A DNA stretch of 64,000 nucleotides from Actinomycetes bacterium (GCA_023392635.1 JAEVYS010000040.1:4127-68126); one strand, 5' to 3'. Shown: positions 47,251-56,307, counted from the first letter of the stretch. The notes: generated by a model from the letters alone, not told the origin. A program made the numbers and translations.

Positions 47251-48570
47251 TCAGCGCGGCGGGTTCGCGACGATGCCGGCTCCTCGCAGCAGGAAGACGC
47301 GCGAGATCGCCTCCGGGTATTCCGGGCTGCCGGGCGCCCGCACGCGGATCCAGCCCGCGCCGCGCAGCTCCGGGGCGACGAAGCTGTAGCTGCCGTCGCC
47401 GGCCGTGGCCACCGAGGCGAGCTGCTTCCAGGCCATCCCGTCCGGCGAGGTCTCCAGCAGGACCGATGCGCCCACGACCGGGACGTCGTTCCCACCCACC
47501 AGCGTCCCTGCGACGCCGACGACCCCGCTCTCCGAGCCGCCGGAGACGGTGATGCCGAGCTGCGGCGGGGTCAGCACCCGCTGGTAGAGGTTGTGAGCGC
47601 CGCCGCTGACGTCCTCGTAGACGATCCGGCTCCCGGAGATCCTGGGGTTGCCGCTCCAGCCGTCGGCGGTGGTGACACGGGTCTCGATGCCGCTGGCGAG
47701 GTCGTAGGCGAACACCTCGGTGTTGCCGTGCCCGAAGCGTTCGTCCATCCAGACCACGAGCCCGCCGGACACGTCGGGCTGCCACTGCGGTCCCTGGTAG
47801 CGGCTGACCCGGGTCGCCGCCCCGGTGCGCAGGTCGACGGCGACGATGTCGGAGTCGGTCGGCCCGGCGGCGGCGTCCTGCCACACCACGACGTCGCCGT
47901 CCACGCGGGGCATCGACTGGTCGGACGGGTCGTCGGTGAGCCTGGTCTCGGCGCCGGTGGTCAGGTCGCGGGCGAAGACGTCGAGGTTGCCGTCGCGATC
48001 GTCCTGCCACACGACGACGCCGCCGGAGATGTCGCAGTTCGAGGCGAGCGCGCGCGCCGGCGACACCGCCACGTCCACGCCCGTGCGAAGGTCGTGCACC
48101 CTGACCCGTCCGGCGTACTCGTAGCAGAGCCGGTCACCCGACAGCGACACATGGTCGCCGGGACGGGCGGCGAGACGTCGGGTGGTTCCGGTCGACAGAT
48201 TCGCCACCGCCAGGCCGGGCCGCCCGTCCGCGAGATCGGGCCAGACGACGCGGTCACCGGAGATGGACGCCCTACCCGTGGCGGTGTGGCCAGGGGTCAG
48301 CAGCCGGTCCAGCCCGGTGGAGAGGTCGAGCAGGCGGATGTCGAACGTCGCCACGTCACCCGCCGCGCGTTCGTCGCCGCGGTCGACGTACACCACGCGG
48401 TCTCCGGAGACCTCCGGCCACTGCCGGATCACCTCGCCCGACGTCAGGGAGTGCTCGGCGCCCAACCAGTCGGCGGAGGCGGGCGTCACGGGCACGGCCA
48501 TGAGCGCGACAGCCACCGCACCTGCTGCCAGGAGCGCGGGGACGTGCCCCCGACGGAACCCGCGTGCCAC
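47251..48570 (-). CDS. Secreted TolB-like beta-propeller protein with C-terminal Ig-like domain
   Basis: 439 residues. Signal peptide about 1-33 (VPALLAAGAVAVALMAVPVT, cleavage after PASA). Then about six propeller repeats of the form P-x-VSGDRVVYxD...DLSTG...RLT, for example WPEVSGDRVVYVDRGDERAA, ASISGDRVVWPD, SLSGDRLCYEYAG, CDISGGVVVWQDDRDG, PRVDGDVVVWQDAA and PDVSGGLVVWMDERFG. The last about 100 residues form a beta-sandwich (VVGASVLLETSPDG onward) of the carboxypeptidase-regulatory/Ig type. Probably an extracellular binding protein. It starts at GTG 48570; TAGGCT at 48606-48611 is a likely -10. Confidence 0.8.
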   Translation of the reverse strand: MARGFRRGHVPALLAAGAVAVALMAVPVTPASADWLGAEHSLTSGEVIRQWPEVSGDRVVYVDRGDERAAGDVATFDIRLLDLSTGLDRLLTPGHTATGRASISGDRVVWPDLADGRPGLAVANLSTGTTRRLAARPGDHVSLSGDRLCYEYAGRVRVHDLRTGVDVAVSPARALASNCDISGGVVVWQDDRDGNLDVFARDLTTGAETRLTDDPSDQSMPRVDGDVVVWQDAAAGPTDSDIVAVDLRTGAATRVSRYQGPQWQPDVSGGLVVWMDERFGHGNTEVFAYDLASGIETRVTTADGWSGNPRISGSRIVYEDVSGGAHNLYQRVLTPPQLGITVSGGSESGVVGVAGTLVGGNDVPVVGASVLLETSPDGMAWKQLASVATAGDGSYSFVAPELRGAGWIRVRAPGSPEYPEAISRVFLLRGAGIVANPPR

Positions 48571-48780
48571 GACGACCCCTCACCGCAACGCCGAACCGAT
48601 CTCCGGAGCCTAACCCGGCACCATCGCCCGCGGGTAGACCCCCTCAGGGTGACGCCTGGCCGGCGGACCGCCGATCGTCTCGCCCTGCGGACGCCCGTCC
48701 GCGTGCGCCGGAGCGAGACCATTACCCGAGGAAGAGGGCGCCGTCTAGGCTGGTCGGGTTCCGTGAATCGAGGTTGCACC

Positions 48781-50682
48781 ATGCCCGCACTGCGTTCCCG
48801 CACCGTCACCCACGGCCGCAACATGGCCGGAGCCCGCGCGCTGTGGCGCGCGACCGGCCTGGTCGAGTCCGACTTCGGCAAGCCGATCGTGGCGATCGCC
48901 AACTCCTACACCCAATTCGTGCCCGGCCACGTCCACCTCAAGGACATGGGCGACCTGGTCGCCGGCGCCGTCGCGGAGGCGGGCGGCGTCGGGCGCGAGT
49001 TCAACACCATCGCCGTCGACGATGGCATCGCGATGGGCCATGGCGGCATGCTGTACTCGCTGCCCAGCCGCGAGCTCATCGCCGACTCGGTGGAGTTCAT
49101 GGTCAACGCGCACTGCGCGGACGCCCTGGTCTGCATCTCCAACTGCGACAAGATCACTCCGGGCATGCTGCTGGCCGCGCTACGCCTCAACATCCCGACG
49201 GTGTTCGTTAGCGGCGGCCCGATGGAGGCCGGCCGGATCCTCGGCTCCCGCATCGTCAGCGGAGCCCCCGACGAGGGCGGCTCGCAGCGGCTCGACCTGA
49301 TCGACGCCATGGTCAAGGCCGTCGACGAGGCGGTCAGCGATGACCAGATCGCCGCCATCGAGCAGAACGCCTGCCCCACCTGCGGCTCGTGCTCGGGCAT
49401 GTTCACCGCCAATTCGATGAACTGCCTCACCGAGGCGCTCGGGCTCTCGCTGCCCGGCAACGGCTCCACGCTCGCGACCGCCGCCGCGCGGAAGGGGCTC
49501 TTCCTCGAGGCCGGACGCCTGGCCGTCGAGCTCGCCAACCGCTACTACGGCGAGGATGACGAGTCCGTGTTGCCGCGCTCGGTCGCCTCGAAGGGGGCCT
49601 TCGCCAACGCCATGCGGCTCGACATCGCCATGGGCGGCTCGACCAACACCGTGCTGCACATCCTGGCCGCCGCCCGCGAGGCCGGCGTCGACTTCACCAT
49701 GGCCGACATCGACGCGTTGTCGCGGGTGACCCCGTGCCTCAGCAAGGTCGCTCCGAATACGACGAAGTACTACATGGAGGACGTGCACCGGGCCGGCGGC
49801 ATGCCCGCCATCCTCGGCGAGCTGCGCCGCGGCGGCCTGCTGGACGAGTCGGTCCACGCCGTCCACTCCCGCTCGCTCGCCGAATGGCTCGACAACTGGG
49901 ACCTGCGCGGCGGCAAGGCCAGCGCGGAGGCGATGGACCTGTGGTACGCCGCACCGGGCGGCGTCCGCACGACCCAGGCGTTCAGCTCCACCAACCGCTG
50001 GGCCGACCTCGACACCGACAGCGTGGACGGCTGCATCCGCTCGGTCGAGCACGCCTATACCGCCGAAGGCGGCCTGGCCGTGCTGAAGGGCAACCTCGCG
50101 GAGGACGGCTGCATCGTGAAGACGGCCGGCGTCCCGGCCGACCAGTGGACCTTCCGCGGGCCTGCGGTCGTGACCGAGAGCCAGGAAGAGGCGGTCGAGG
50201 CCATCCTGGGCAAGCGGGTCCAGCCCGGCGACGTGGTCGTCGTGCGGTACGAGGGCCCCAAGGGGGGCCCGGGCATGCAGGAGATGCTCTACCCCACGTC
50301 GTACCTCAAGGGGCTCGGGCTCGGCCCGCAGTGCGCCCTGATCACGGACGGGCGCTTCTCCGGCGGGTCGTCCGGGCTGTCGGTCGGGCACGTGTCGCCC
50401 GAGGCCGCCGCCGGTGGCGTCATCGGGTTGGTCGAGGACGGCGACCTGATCGAGTTCTCGATCCCCGACCGCACTGTCACGCTGCTCGTGGACGACACCA
50501 CGCTGGCGGAGCGACGCGCCCGCCGCGACGAGGTGGGCTGGCGGCCGGCCCATCGGGAGCGCACCGTGTCCGCGGCCCTGCGCGTCTACGCGTCCATGGC
50601 CCTCAGCGCCGACAAGGGAGCTGCCCGCGACGTCGAGCAGATCGAGAACCCCGCGCCGCGACCGGCCCCGACCACGGTCTGA
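48781..50682 (+). CDS. ilvD: Dihydroxy-acid dehydratase
   Basis: 633 residues, the long (E. coli-type) form. It dehydrates dihydroxy-isovalerate and dihydroxy-methylvalerate to the 2-keto acids for valine and isoleucine. Iron-sulfur ligands are visible: Cys122 in CISNCDKITPGM and Cys198/201/204 in NACPTCGSCSGMFTANSMN; GEFNTIxVxDGIAMGHGGM-like and RFSGGSSGLSVGHVSPEAA are further signatures. ATG 48781 stands after GAGGTTGCACC; the frame is open far upstream (antisense to the propeller gene) but those starts are not credible. A TAGGCT box at 48745-48750 may be the -10. Other ilv genes are not in the window. Confidence 0.96.
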   Translation: MPALRSRTVTHGRNMAGARALWRATGLVESDFGKPIVAIANSYTQFVPGHVHLKDMGDLVAGAVAEAGGVGREFNTIAVDDGIAMGHGGMLYSLPSRELIADSVEFMVNAHCADALVCISNCDKITPGMLLAALRLNIPTVFVSGGPMEAGRILGSRIVSGAPDEGGSQRLDLIDAMVKAVDEAVSDDQIAAIEQNACPTCGSCSGMFTANSMNCLTEALGLSLPGNGSTLATAAARKGLFLEAGRLAVELANRYYGEDDESVLPRSVASKGAFANAMRLDIAMGGSTNTVLHILAAAREAGVDFTMADIDALSRVTPCLSKVAPNTTKYYMEDVHRAGGMPAILGELRRGGLLDESVHAVHSRSLAEWLDNWDLRGGKASAEAMDLWYAAPGGVRTTQAFSSTNRWADLDTDSVDGCIRSVEHAYTAEGGLAVLKGNLAEDGCIVKTAGVPADQWTFRGPAVVTESQEEAVEAILGKRVQPGDVVVVRYEGPKGGPGMQEMLYPTSYLKGLGLGPQCALITDGRFSGGSSGLSVGHVSPEAAAGGVIGLVEDGDLIEFSIPDRTVTLLVDDTTLAERRARRDEVGWRPAHRERTVSAALRVYASMALSADKGAARDVEQIENPAPRPAPTTV

Positions 50683-50700
50683 ACCCCCGCGCCCGGCGAG

Positions 50701-52416
50701 TCAGGAGCCCGCGGTCGCCGGGGCGGCGTCGGCGTCCCGCGCGGGAGCGAGGAACTCGTGCACCAGCGGCACGACGGACGCCCCTTCGCCGCTGGCCGCC
50801 GCCACGCGCTTCATCGAGCCCGCCCGGATGTCCCCCGCGGCGAAGATCCCGGGGACGGTCGTGGCGAGGCTCGCGGGCGGCACGCCGTCCACCCACAGCT
50901 CTCGCGGGACATCGCGACCGGTCAGGATGAATCCGTTGCGGTCGCGGGCCAGTTCCGCGGGAAGCCAGTCGCAGCGCGGTTCGGCACCCAGGAGCAGGAA
51001 CAGGCCCTGGGCGGACATGGTGGAGCGCTCGCCCGTCCCGACGTCCTCGAGGCTCAGCCATTCCAGCTGCGCCTGTCCGCCGCCGTCGACGACCCGGGTG
51101 CACGGCAGCACCCGGATGCGCTCGTTGTAGCCGATCTCCTCGAGGAGGTACCGCGACATGGTTTCCGCCAGGCCGGGCCGACGCACGACGATCGTCACCG
51201 AGCGCGCGAACCGGGCCAGGTGCAGTGCCGCCTGGCCTGCGGAGTTGCCGCCGCCGACCACGACGACGTCGTTGCCCTCCATCTCCCGGGCGGCGGTCAT
51301 CGCCGCGCCGTAGTGGACGCCGGAGCCGACGAGTTCCTCCAGCCCCGGGACGCCCAGCTTTCGGTAGGCGACGCCGTTGGCCACGAGGACGGCGCGGGCG
51401 AGCACGTCGCCGCCGTCGGTGCACACCCGGTGTGGCTCGCCGGCGCCACCGACGACCAGGCCGTTGACGTCCCACCCGGTGAAGAAGTCCGTTCCGAACC
51501 GGAGCGCCTGGTTGCGCGCCCGCTGGGCGAGCCGCATCCCGGAGATGCCGCGCGGGAAGCCCAGGTAGTTGCGGATCATCGAACTGGTGCCGGCCTGTCC
51601 GCCGATCGCCTCCGCCTCCAGCACGACGACCGAGAGCCCCTCCGACGAGGCGTACACGGCGGCGGCGAGCCCGGCGGGCCCGGCGCCCACGATGGCGAGG
51701 TCAACCACGCCGTCCACGGAGAAGTCGCTGGGGCGGCCGTAGATCGTCACCGCGACGTCCCGCACGCTGGTCGCCTGGACGGGAGTGCGGTTCGCGGCAT
51801 AGACGACGGGGTAGCGCAACTCGTCGACGCCCAGCTGCTCCTTGATCATCGCGACATAGCCGGCGATGACGGGGTCCTCGGGGTGCCAGACCCGGTTCTG
51901 CATCCCCATCCGGTCCAGGAAGTCCCGGATCGCGGTGGTGAGGGCGTCGGTGACCGGCGACAGGATCTTCGCGCTCACCACCTCCGGCTGCGGGACGGTG
52001 GAGCCCCAGTCGGAGAGCAGGTCGGTGATCGCGTTGTGGAACTCCTCGTCACGCCGGCCGCGCGGCATGAGGAGGTACGCGTCGTACTTGCCCTTCGCCA
52101 TACCGGCTCGCAGCGGCGGGCCGTCCTCGAGGAAGTGGTCCCAGTGGGCGGCGATCACCCGGCGGGCGGTGGGCGTGACCTGCCGCCAGCGGTGGACCGC
52201 GAACAGGATGTGTTCGGCGTCGGGCAGCCGGGAGTCGGTGACGAACAGCGCGACCATGCCGCCGGAGTCGCAGATCTCGCGGGCAGCGGCCTCCGCCTCG
52301 GCGGCGCTACGCGCCAGCCGCAGGTCGTAGTCGCGGGCGTAGCGGCTCTCGAACTCCTCGAGCAGCACCTCGGCATGGTCACCGGAGACCAGGATGATGG
52401 CCGGATCGCCTTCCAT
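50701..52416 (-). CDS. Receiver domain fused to thioredoxin-reductase-like flavoprotein without CxxC
   Basis: 571 residues. Residues 1-130 form a response-regulator receiver-like domain (ALFVTDSRLPD with the acceptor Asp61). Residues about 145-225 look like a thioredoxin/glutaredoxin-fold segment lacking cysteines. From 235 on is the FAD/NADPH part of thioredoxin reductase: VDLAIVGAGPAGLAAAVYAS (FAD), DVVVVGGGNSAGQAALHLAR (NADPH) and PGIFAAGDIRAG near the C-terminus. The redox CATC site reads VHYGAAMTA (370-373), so no disulfide can be reduced directly. This is the known class of fused response-regulator/thioredoxin-reductase proteins; the physiological substrate is unknown. ATG 52416 is probably leaderless. 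Confidence 0.87.
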   Translation of the reverse strand: MEGDPAIILVSGDHAEVLLEEFESRYARDYDLRLARSAAEAEAAAREICDSGGMVALFVTDSRLPDAEHILFAVHRWRQVTPTARRVIAAHWDHFLEDGPPLRAGMAKGKYDAYLLMPRGRRDEEFHNAITDLLSDWGSTVPQPEVVSAKILSPVTDALTTAIRDFLDRMGMQNRVWHPEDPVIAGYVAMIKEQLGVDELRYPVVYAANRTPVQATSVRDVAVTIYGRPSDFSVDGVVDLAIVGAGPAGLAAAVYASSEGLSVVVLEAEAIGGQAGTSSMIRNYLGFPRGISGMRLAQRARNQALRFGTDFFTGWDVNGLVVGGAGEPHRVCTDGGDVLARAVLVANGVAYRKLGVPGLEELVGSGVHYGAAMTAAREMEGNDVVVVGGGNSAGQAALHLARFARSVTIVVRRPGLAETMSRYLLEEIGYNERIRVLPCTRVVDGGGQAQLEWLSLEDVGTGERSTMSAQGLFLLLGAEPRCDWLPAELARDRNGFILTGRDVPRELWVDGVPPASLATTVPGIFAAGDIRAGSMKRVAAASGEGASVVPLVHEFLAPARDADAAPATAGS

Positions 52417-52422
52417 CGCCCC

Positions 52423-52428
52423 AGCCTA
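52423..52428 (-). promoter_or_regulatory. Leaderless-type -10 box of the receiver/flavoprotein gene
   Basis: TAGGCT on the minus strand, six bases (GGGGCG) before ATG 52416. Confidence 0.5.
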
Positions 52429-52513
52429 GTGAGGGTGAACGCCGTCGACGCAGCGGTCGTCCACGCCCGTGCCGTGACTGGACCTCGTCGCAGCCTCGTC
52501 GCAGGATGGAGAA

Positions 52514-53131
52514 GTGACCGTCGCCTCCCGTCCCCCCGTCCGTGCGCTGCTGATGGACGCCGACGGCGTCACGCAGTACCCCCGCGCGGGGTGGCTACGG
52601 GAGATGACCCGGCTGGGCGGCCCGCGCTTCGTCGCCGACGCGTTCCGGCACGAGAAGACGACGCTCACCGGCGAGGCGGACCTGCACGAACTCCTCACCG
52701 GCCTGTTGCAGCGCGACCACCGCACAGCCACGGCCGACGAGATCCTCGAGGTCTGGTACCGCGTGGAGCTCGACACGTTCATGCTGGACCTGGTCGACCG
52801 GGTGCGGGCGGCCGGAGTCATCACGGCCCTCGCAACGAACCAGCAGAGCTACCGCGGGGGGTTCATGCTCGCGAACCTGCCCTACGCCGACCACTTCGAC
52901 CACCAGTTCCACTCCTTCCAGGTCGGCCTGGCCAAGCCCGACCCGGCGTTCTTCACCCATATCGTCACCACGCTGGGGATCGCCCCGGAGGAGGCCGTCT
53001 TCGTCGATGACATGGCGGTGAACGTCCGCGGCGCGAGGAAGGCGGGGCTGAACGCCGTCCACTTCGCCGGCACCGACACCTACGGCCACCTGCGCTGCGC
53101 CCTGCGCGAGCTCGGGGTCCCCGGCGTCTGA
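52514..53131 (+). CDS. HAD-superfamily hydrolase (class IA)
   Basis: 205 residues. LLMDADGVTQYP is motif I (DxD), ITALATNQQS is motif II, LAKPDPAFFTHIV is motif III and AVFVDDMAVNVRGARKAGLN is motif IV. The cap is the small helical one of haloacid dehalogenase/YihX-like phosphatases (alpha-D-glucose-1-phosphate phosphatase and relatives). Substrate unknown. GTG 52514 stands after GGAGAA. Not linked in an operon with the divergent flavoprotein. Confidence 0.88.
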   Translation: MTVASRPPVRALLMDADGVTQYPRAGWLREMTRLGGPRFVADAFRHEKTTLTGEADLHELLTGLLQRDHRTATADEILEVWYRVELDTFMLDLVDRVRAAGVITALATNQQSYRGGFMLANLPYADHFDHQFHSFQVGLAKPDPAFFTHIVTTLGIAPEEAVFVDDMAVNVRGARKAGLNAVHFAGTDTYGHLRCALRELGVPGV

Positions 53132-53217
53132 GCAGGGAGCGGCCATTCCTGGAGGAAGCCGCAATCCCGCCGGCCTCCGCCGAGTGTGCGGCCCCCGTGC
53201 GCCCGGCGTCGAGGCGC

Positions 53218-53223
53218 TAGCCT
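53218..53223 (+). promoter_or_regulatory. Leaderless-type -10 box of the YcxB-like gene
   Basis: TAGCCT, six bases (CGGCGA) before GTG 53230. Confidence 0.5.
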
Positions 53224-53229
53224 CGGCGA

Positions 53230-53781
53230 GTGCTCGAGTACAGCCTGACGCCGGCCGACCTGGTGGCGTACGCGTCCTGGCAGTCGCAGCAGGCGGGCCC
53301 GCACGACCGGCGGCGCCGCCGCTTCCTGCTGGCCGGGGCCTGGGTGGCGGGGACGATCGCCTACCTTGTGGTCTTCGCGATCTCGACGCTGCCGTTGCTG
53401 CTGGCCGTCCAGCTTCCGCTGGCCGGCGTCACCGAAGTGCTGGACATCGCGGTCGGCTTCGCGGTCGGGTGGTGGGAATGGCGCCGCGGACGTCTCGGCG
53501 GGTGGCTGCTGCGACGTCGCTCCCGTGCCCGGGCGGTCGTCGCGCTGGAGAAGTCCGGATCCGCACGGCGGCTCAGCGCCGACGCCCACGGGCTGACGAT
53601 CACGGCCGGCGACCGGGTGGCCCGCGTCCCGTGGGGCCAGGTCACGGGGGTCGCCGAGACCGGCGACCACCTGTTCATCCTCACCGGTGACGCGTCGGCC
53701 CACGTGGTGCCCAAGCGGGTGGACCCCGATGCCGTGGCCGGGTTGGCCGCCGGCATCAGGGCACAGGTCGTCAGTCGGTGA
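53230..53781 (+). CDS. YcxB-like membrane protein
   Basis: 183 residues from GTG 53230. Two hydrophobic helices (about 35-80: LLAGAWVAGTIAYLVVFAIS and LAVQLPLAGVTEVLDIAVGF) are flanked by basic residues, followed by a PH-like C-terminal domain: GLTITAGDRVARVPWGQVTG, then DHLFILTGDASAHVVPKR, the YcxB signature ending in a conserved VPKR. Function unknown. It overlaps the convergent NAD-binding gene by 11 bases at their 3' ends. Confidence 0.8.
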   Translation: MLEYSLTPADLVAYASWQSQQAGPHDRRRRRFLLAGAWVAGTIAYLVVFAISTLPLLLAVQLPLAGVTEVLDIAVGFAVGWWEWRRGRLGGWLLRRRSRARAVVALEKSGSARRLSADAHGLTITAGDRVARVPWGQVTGVAETGDHLFILTGDASAHVVPKRVDPDAVAGLAAGIRAQVVSR

Positions 53782-54346
53782 CGGCGAAGCCGCCCGACCA
53801 GGAGATCTTCTCGCCGGCAGCCAGCTTGATCTGGAGGAAGCCGACCGACTCCAGTTCGTGGGCCCGCGACAGGGGCCCGGCGTCCACGGCCTTCAGGCCA
53901 CCGGACGTGAGGGCCTCCGCGAGCACCTGCTTCGCCGCGGCGTCGTCGCCGGCGATCAGGACGGTCGTGGGCTGGCCGCCGACGGTCTTGCTGGCGATGG
54001 TGGCGGCGAAGTTGGTGTTGAACGCCTTGAGGACGGACGCGGTGGGCACCTTCTCCTGGAGTTCGGCCGCAGCGGAGCTGCCCGCGGGCACGGTCAGCGA
54101 GTCGAAGGTGGCCTGGTTCACCGGGTTGGTGATGTCGACCAGCGTCTTCCCGGCGAGCTGGTCGCCGTAGGAGTCGACGATGCCCTCCAGTGCCGAGTAC
54201 GGGACCGCGAGCACGACCACGTCGCCGAGCGTCACCGTGCCTGTCTCCTGGTGGCTGACGTAGCCGACCTCGTTGCCGCCGTCGGAGAGCGCGCTCCCGA
54301 TGGCCTTGCCCATGTTCCCGGTACCGATGATGGTGAAGCTGGCCAT
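53771..54346 (-). CDS. NADP-binding oxidoreductase (F420-dependent NADP reductase-like fold)
   Basis: 191 residues. ASFTIIGTGNMGKAIGSALS is the N-terminal Rossmann GxGxxG of the F420_oxidored/NADP-coenzyme group; LGDVVVLAVPYSALEGIVDS and KTLVDITNPVNQATFDSLTV with SVLKAFNTNFA are family traits. It probably reduces a small molecule or a cofactor such as F420; partners are not visible. The ATG has GAGGAGG eight bases before it. The upstream 72 bases are unusually AT-rich and carry an inverted repeat (54379-54412). Confidence 0.85.
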   Translation of the reverse strand: MASFTIIGTGNMGKAIGSALSDGGNEVGYVSHQETGTVTLGDVVVLAVPYSALEGIVDSYGDQLAGKTLVDITNPVNQATFDSLTVPAGSSAAAELQEKVPTASVLKAFNTNFAATIASKTVGGQPTTVLIAGDDAAAKQVLAEALTSGGLKAVDAGPLSRAHELESVGFLQIKLAAGEKISWSGGFAVTD

Positions 54347-54378
54347 TCGTGGCCTCCTCGCAGAATGGATAGTTTCGC

Positions 54379-54412
54379 TTTCAACCATCACCATAGACCG
54401 CTTTAGTTGAAA
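54379..54412. promoter_or_regulatory. AT-rich inverted repeat upstream of the NADP-binding gene
   Basis: TTTCAAC (54379-54385) and GTTGAAA (54406-54412) are a perfect 7-base inverted repeat across 20 bases, in a local AT-rich dip. This resembles an operator for a small dimeric regulator (for example HxlR or MarR families, which often control such reductases), but no regulator gene is adjacent. Confidence 0.4.
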
Positions 54413-54418
54413 CTGCAA

Positions 54419-55606
54419 TCAACTCGGCAACCAACCAAGGCTGGTTGCCAGGCGCGTCAGTCCCTCCTCGATGACGTCCGGTGGGTTCGTCACGTACGAC
54501 AACCGCATGGTGGAGCGGTCGGGAACCCCGGCGAAGAAGGCCCACCCCGGCACGTAGGCCACCCCGGCGTCCACCGCGGCCGGCAGCGTCTCGGCGGTGT
54601 CGGCGCCGCCCCCGAGCCGGGCCCACAGGAACATCCCGCCCTCGGGACGCGTGACGTCCGCGCCGGCGGGAAGGCGGCGAGCCAGGCCGGCGGCCATCGC
54701 GTCGCGCCGTGCGCGGTAGACCTCCACCACCCGGGCGATGTGGGCGTCCAGGTCGCAGGTGGCCAGGTAGCGGGCCACCGCCAGCTGGTCGGTCACCGCG
54801 CTCTGCAGCCCGACCGCCTGCTTGGCGATCTCGATGGCCCGCAGGATGGCGCCCTCCGCCCGCAGCCAACCCACGCGCACCCCGGGGGCCATCACCTTCG
54901 AGGCCGAGTTCAGCAGCACGGTCTGCGCCGCCATGCCGGGCAGGCTCGCCAGCGGCGGGGTGGGCTCACCCTCGAAGCGGAGCTCGCCGTACGGGTCGTC
55001 CTCGAGCAGGGGGACGCCGCTACGCACCAGCACCTCGGCGACCTGCCGCCGGCGGTCGGCCGGCATCGAACGGCCGGTGGGGTTCTGGAATGTCGGGATC
55101 AGGTAGACGAATTTGGGCGAGTGGGCCGCGACCGCCGCCTCCAGGGCGTCCGGGAGCATGCCGTGGGCGTCGGTGGCGACGGCCACGAGACGAGCACCGG
55201 CGAGTGAGAACGCCTGCACCGCGGCGAGGTAGGTGGGCTGTTCGACCAGCACGACGTCACCGGGGTCGAGCAGCACCTGGCCGACCAGGAAGATTCCCTC
55301 CTGCGACCCGCTGGTGACCTGGACCTGGTCGGCGGTGGTCGGCAGGTGCCGCGCGAGCCGGGCGGCCACCTGCTCCAGCAGCTCGGGTTCACCCTTCGTG
55401 GCGGCGTACTGCAGCGCCCGTCGTCCCTGGTGGCACAGGACGTGGTCGAACGCCGCGTGGAAGTCGTCGAGTGCGAACAGCGACGCAGCGGGGATCCCGC
55501 CGGCGAACGAGATCACGTCCCCCCGGTTGACCACGGCCAGGATGTCGCGCACCGGCGACGTCGTCACGCCCCCGAACCGGGCGGCCAGCTGGAACCCCTT
55601 GCTCAT
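54419..55606 (-). CDS. PLP-dependent aminotransferase, class I/II (aminoadipate/kynurenine type)
   Basis: 395 residues. PTFQNPTGRSMPADRR and LLEDDPYGELRFEGE are the fold-type I signatures around the PLP, and the Schiff-base lysine is in LLNSASKVMAPGVRVGWLR. It begins with QLAARFGGVTTSPVRDIL and ISFAGGIPAASLF, like LysN/2-aminoadipate and multi-substrate (ARO8-type) transaminases. It lacks the GntR helix-turn-helix of MocR regulators, so it is a stand-alone enzyme. The actual amino donor is unknown. ATG 55606 was chosen; a start 13 codons upstream has no ribosome-binding site. Confidence 0.9.
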   Translation of the reverse strand: MSKGFQLAARFGGVTTSPVRDILAVVNRGDVISFAGGIPAASLFALDDFHAAFDHVLCHQGRRALQYAATKGEPELLEQVAARLARHLPTTADQVQVTSGSQEGIFLVGQVLLDPGDVVLVEQPTYLAAVQAFSLAGARLVAVATDAHGMLPDALEAAVAAHSPKFVYLIPTFQNPTGRSMPADRRRQVAEVLVRSGVPLLEDDPYGELRFEGEPTPPLASLPGMAAQTVLLNSASKVMAPGVRVGWLRAEGAILRAIEIAKQAVGLQSAVTDQLAVARYLATCDLDAHIARVVEVYRARRDAMAAGLARRLPAGADVTRPEGGMFLWARLGGGADTAETLPAAVDAGVAYVPGWAFFAGVPDRSTMRLSYVTNPPDVIEEGLTRLATSLGWLPS

Positions 55607-55667
55607 TCCCGGATCGTGCCACGAGCCGGCAGCCGCGGCGAGCACGCGTCCGAGCGCCGAACGGGGC

Positions 55668-56300
55668 CTAGGGTGCCAGCCGTTCCCTGACCCAGCGGTC
55701 GGCCTCCTGGCGGAACCGGATGCGGTCGTGCAGGCGACTGCGGCGACCCTGCCAGAATTCCCAGCTGTCCGGGACGACCCGGAAGCCGCCCCAGTGCGCC
55801 GGACGCGGCGGGTTCAGGCCGAACCGGGCGGACGTCTTCGCGGCATTGGCCACCAGCACCCCGCGGTTGGCGATCACCTCGCTCTGCGGGGACGCCCAGG
55901 CACCGATCCGCGAATCCAGCGGCCGGGTGGTGAAGTAGGCGTCCGACTCCTCGGTGGAGGTGCGCTCCACCCGTCCCTCGATGCGGACGACGCGCTCCAG
56001 GTCCGGCCAGTGGAACTGCAGCGCGGCGAAGGGATGCGCCGCGAGCTCGCGGCCCTTGCGGCTGTCGTAGTTGGTGAAGAACACCAGCCCCCGCTCGTCC
56101 ACGGACTTCAGCAGCACCACCCGCGTGGACGGTCGCCCGTCGGCTCCCACGGTGGCCACGGTCATCGCCGTCGGCTCCGGGGCCCCGGCTGCCGTGGCCT
56201 CCTCCAGCCAGGCCCGGAACAGCGCCAGCGGCGTGCTCCCCGCGTCCGCCTCGTCGAGGCTGCCGCGCTCGTAGTTCTTCCGCACGTCCCTGAGGTCCAC
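55668..56300 (-). CDS. pdxH: Pyridoxamine 5'-phosphate oxidase
   Basis: 210 residues, the standard PdxH length. It oxidises pyridoxine or pyridoxamine 5'-phosphate to PLP with FMN and oxygen. RVVLLKSVDERGLVFFTNYD and SRKGRELAAHPFAAL bind FMN; HWGGFRVVPDSWEFWQGRRS and RLHDRIRF bind the substrate; the C-terminus WVRERLAP is the canonical end. Translation begins at GTG 56300, seven bases after TAAGCT (56308-56313); earlier starts run into the FolP2-like gene. PLP serves the aminotransferase just downstream. Confidence 0.95.
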   Translation of the reverse strand: MDLRDVRKNYERGSLDEADAGSTPLALFRAWLEEATAAGAPEPTAMTVATVGADGRPSTRVVLLKSVDERGLVFFTNYDSRKGRELAAHPFAALQFHWPDLERVVRIEGRVERTSTEESDAYFTTRPLDSRIGAWASPQSEVIANRGVLVANAAKTSARFGLNPPRPAHWGGFRVVPDSWEFWQGRRSRLHDRIRFRQEADRWVRERLAP

Positions 56301-56307
56301 GCCACGC

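Noticed and set aside
47218..48780. An N-terminal extension of about 520 residues on IlvD
   Set aside because: The frame is open upstream but antisense to the propeller gene; the added residues are Arg/Gly-rich with no family, and ATG 48781 gives the normal IlvD length.
54419..55606. MocR-type regulator
   Set aside because: The protein starts directly with the aminotransferase fold; there is no N-terminal GntR helix-turn-helix.
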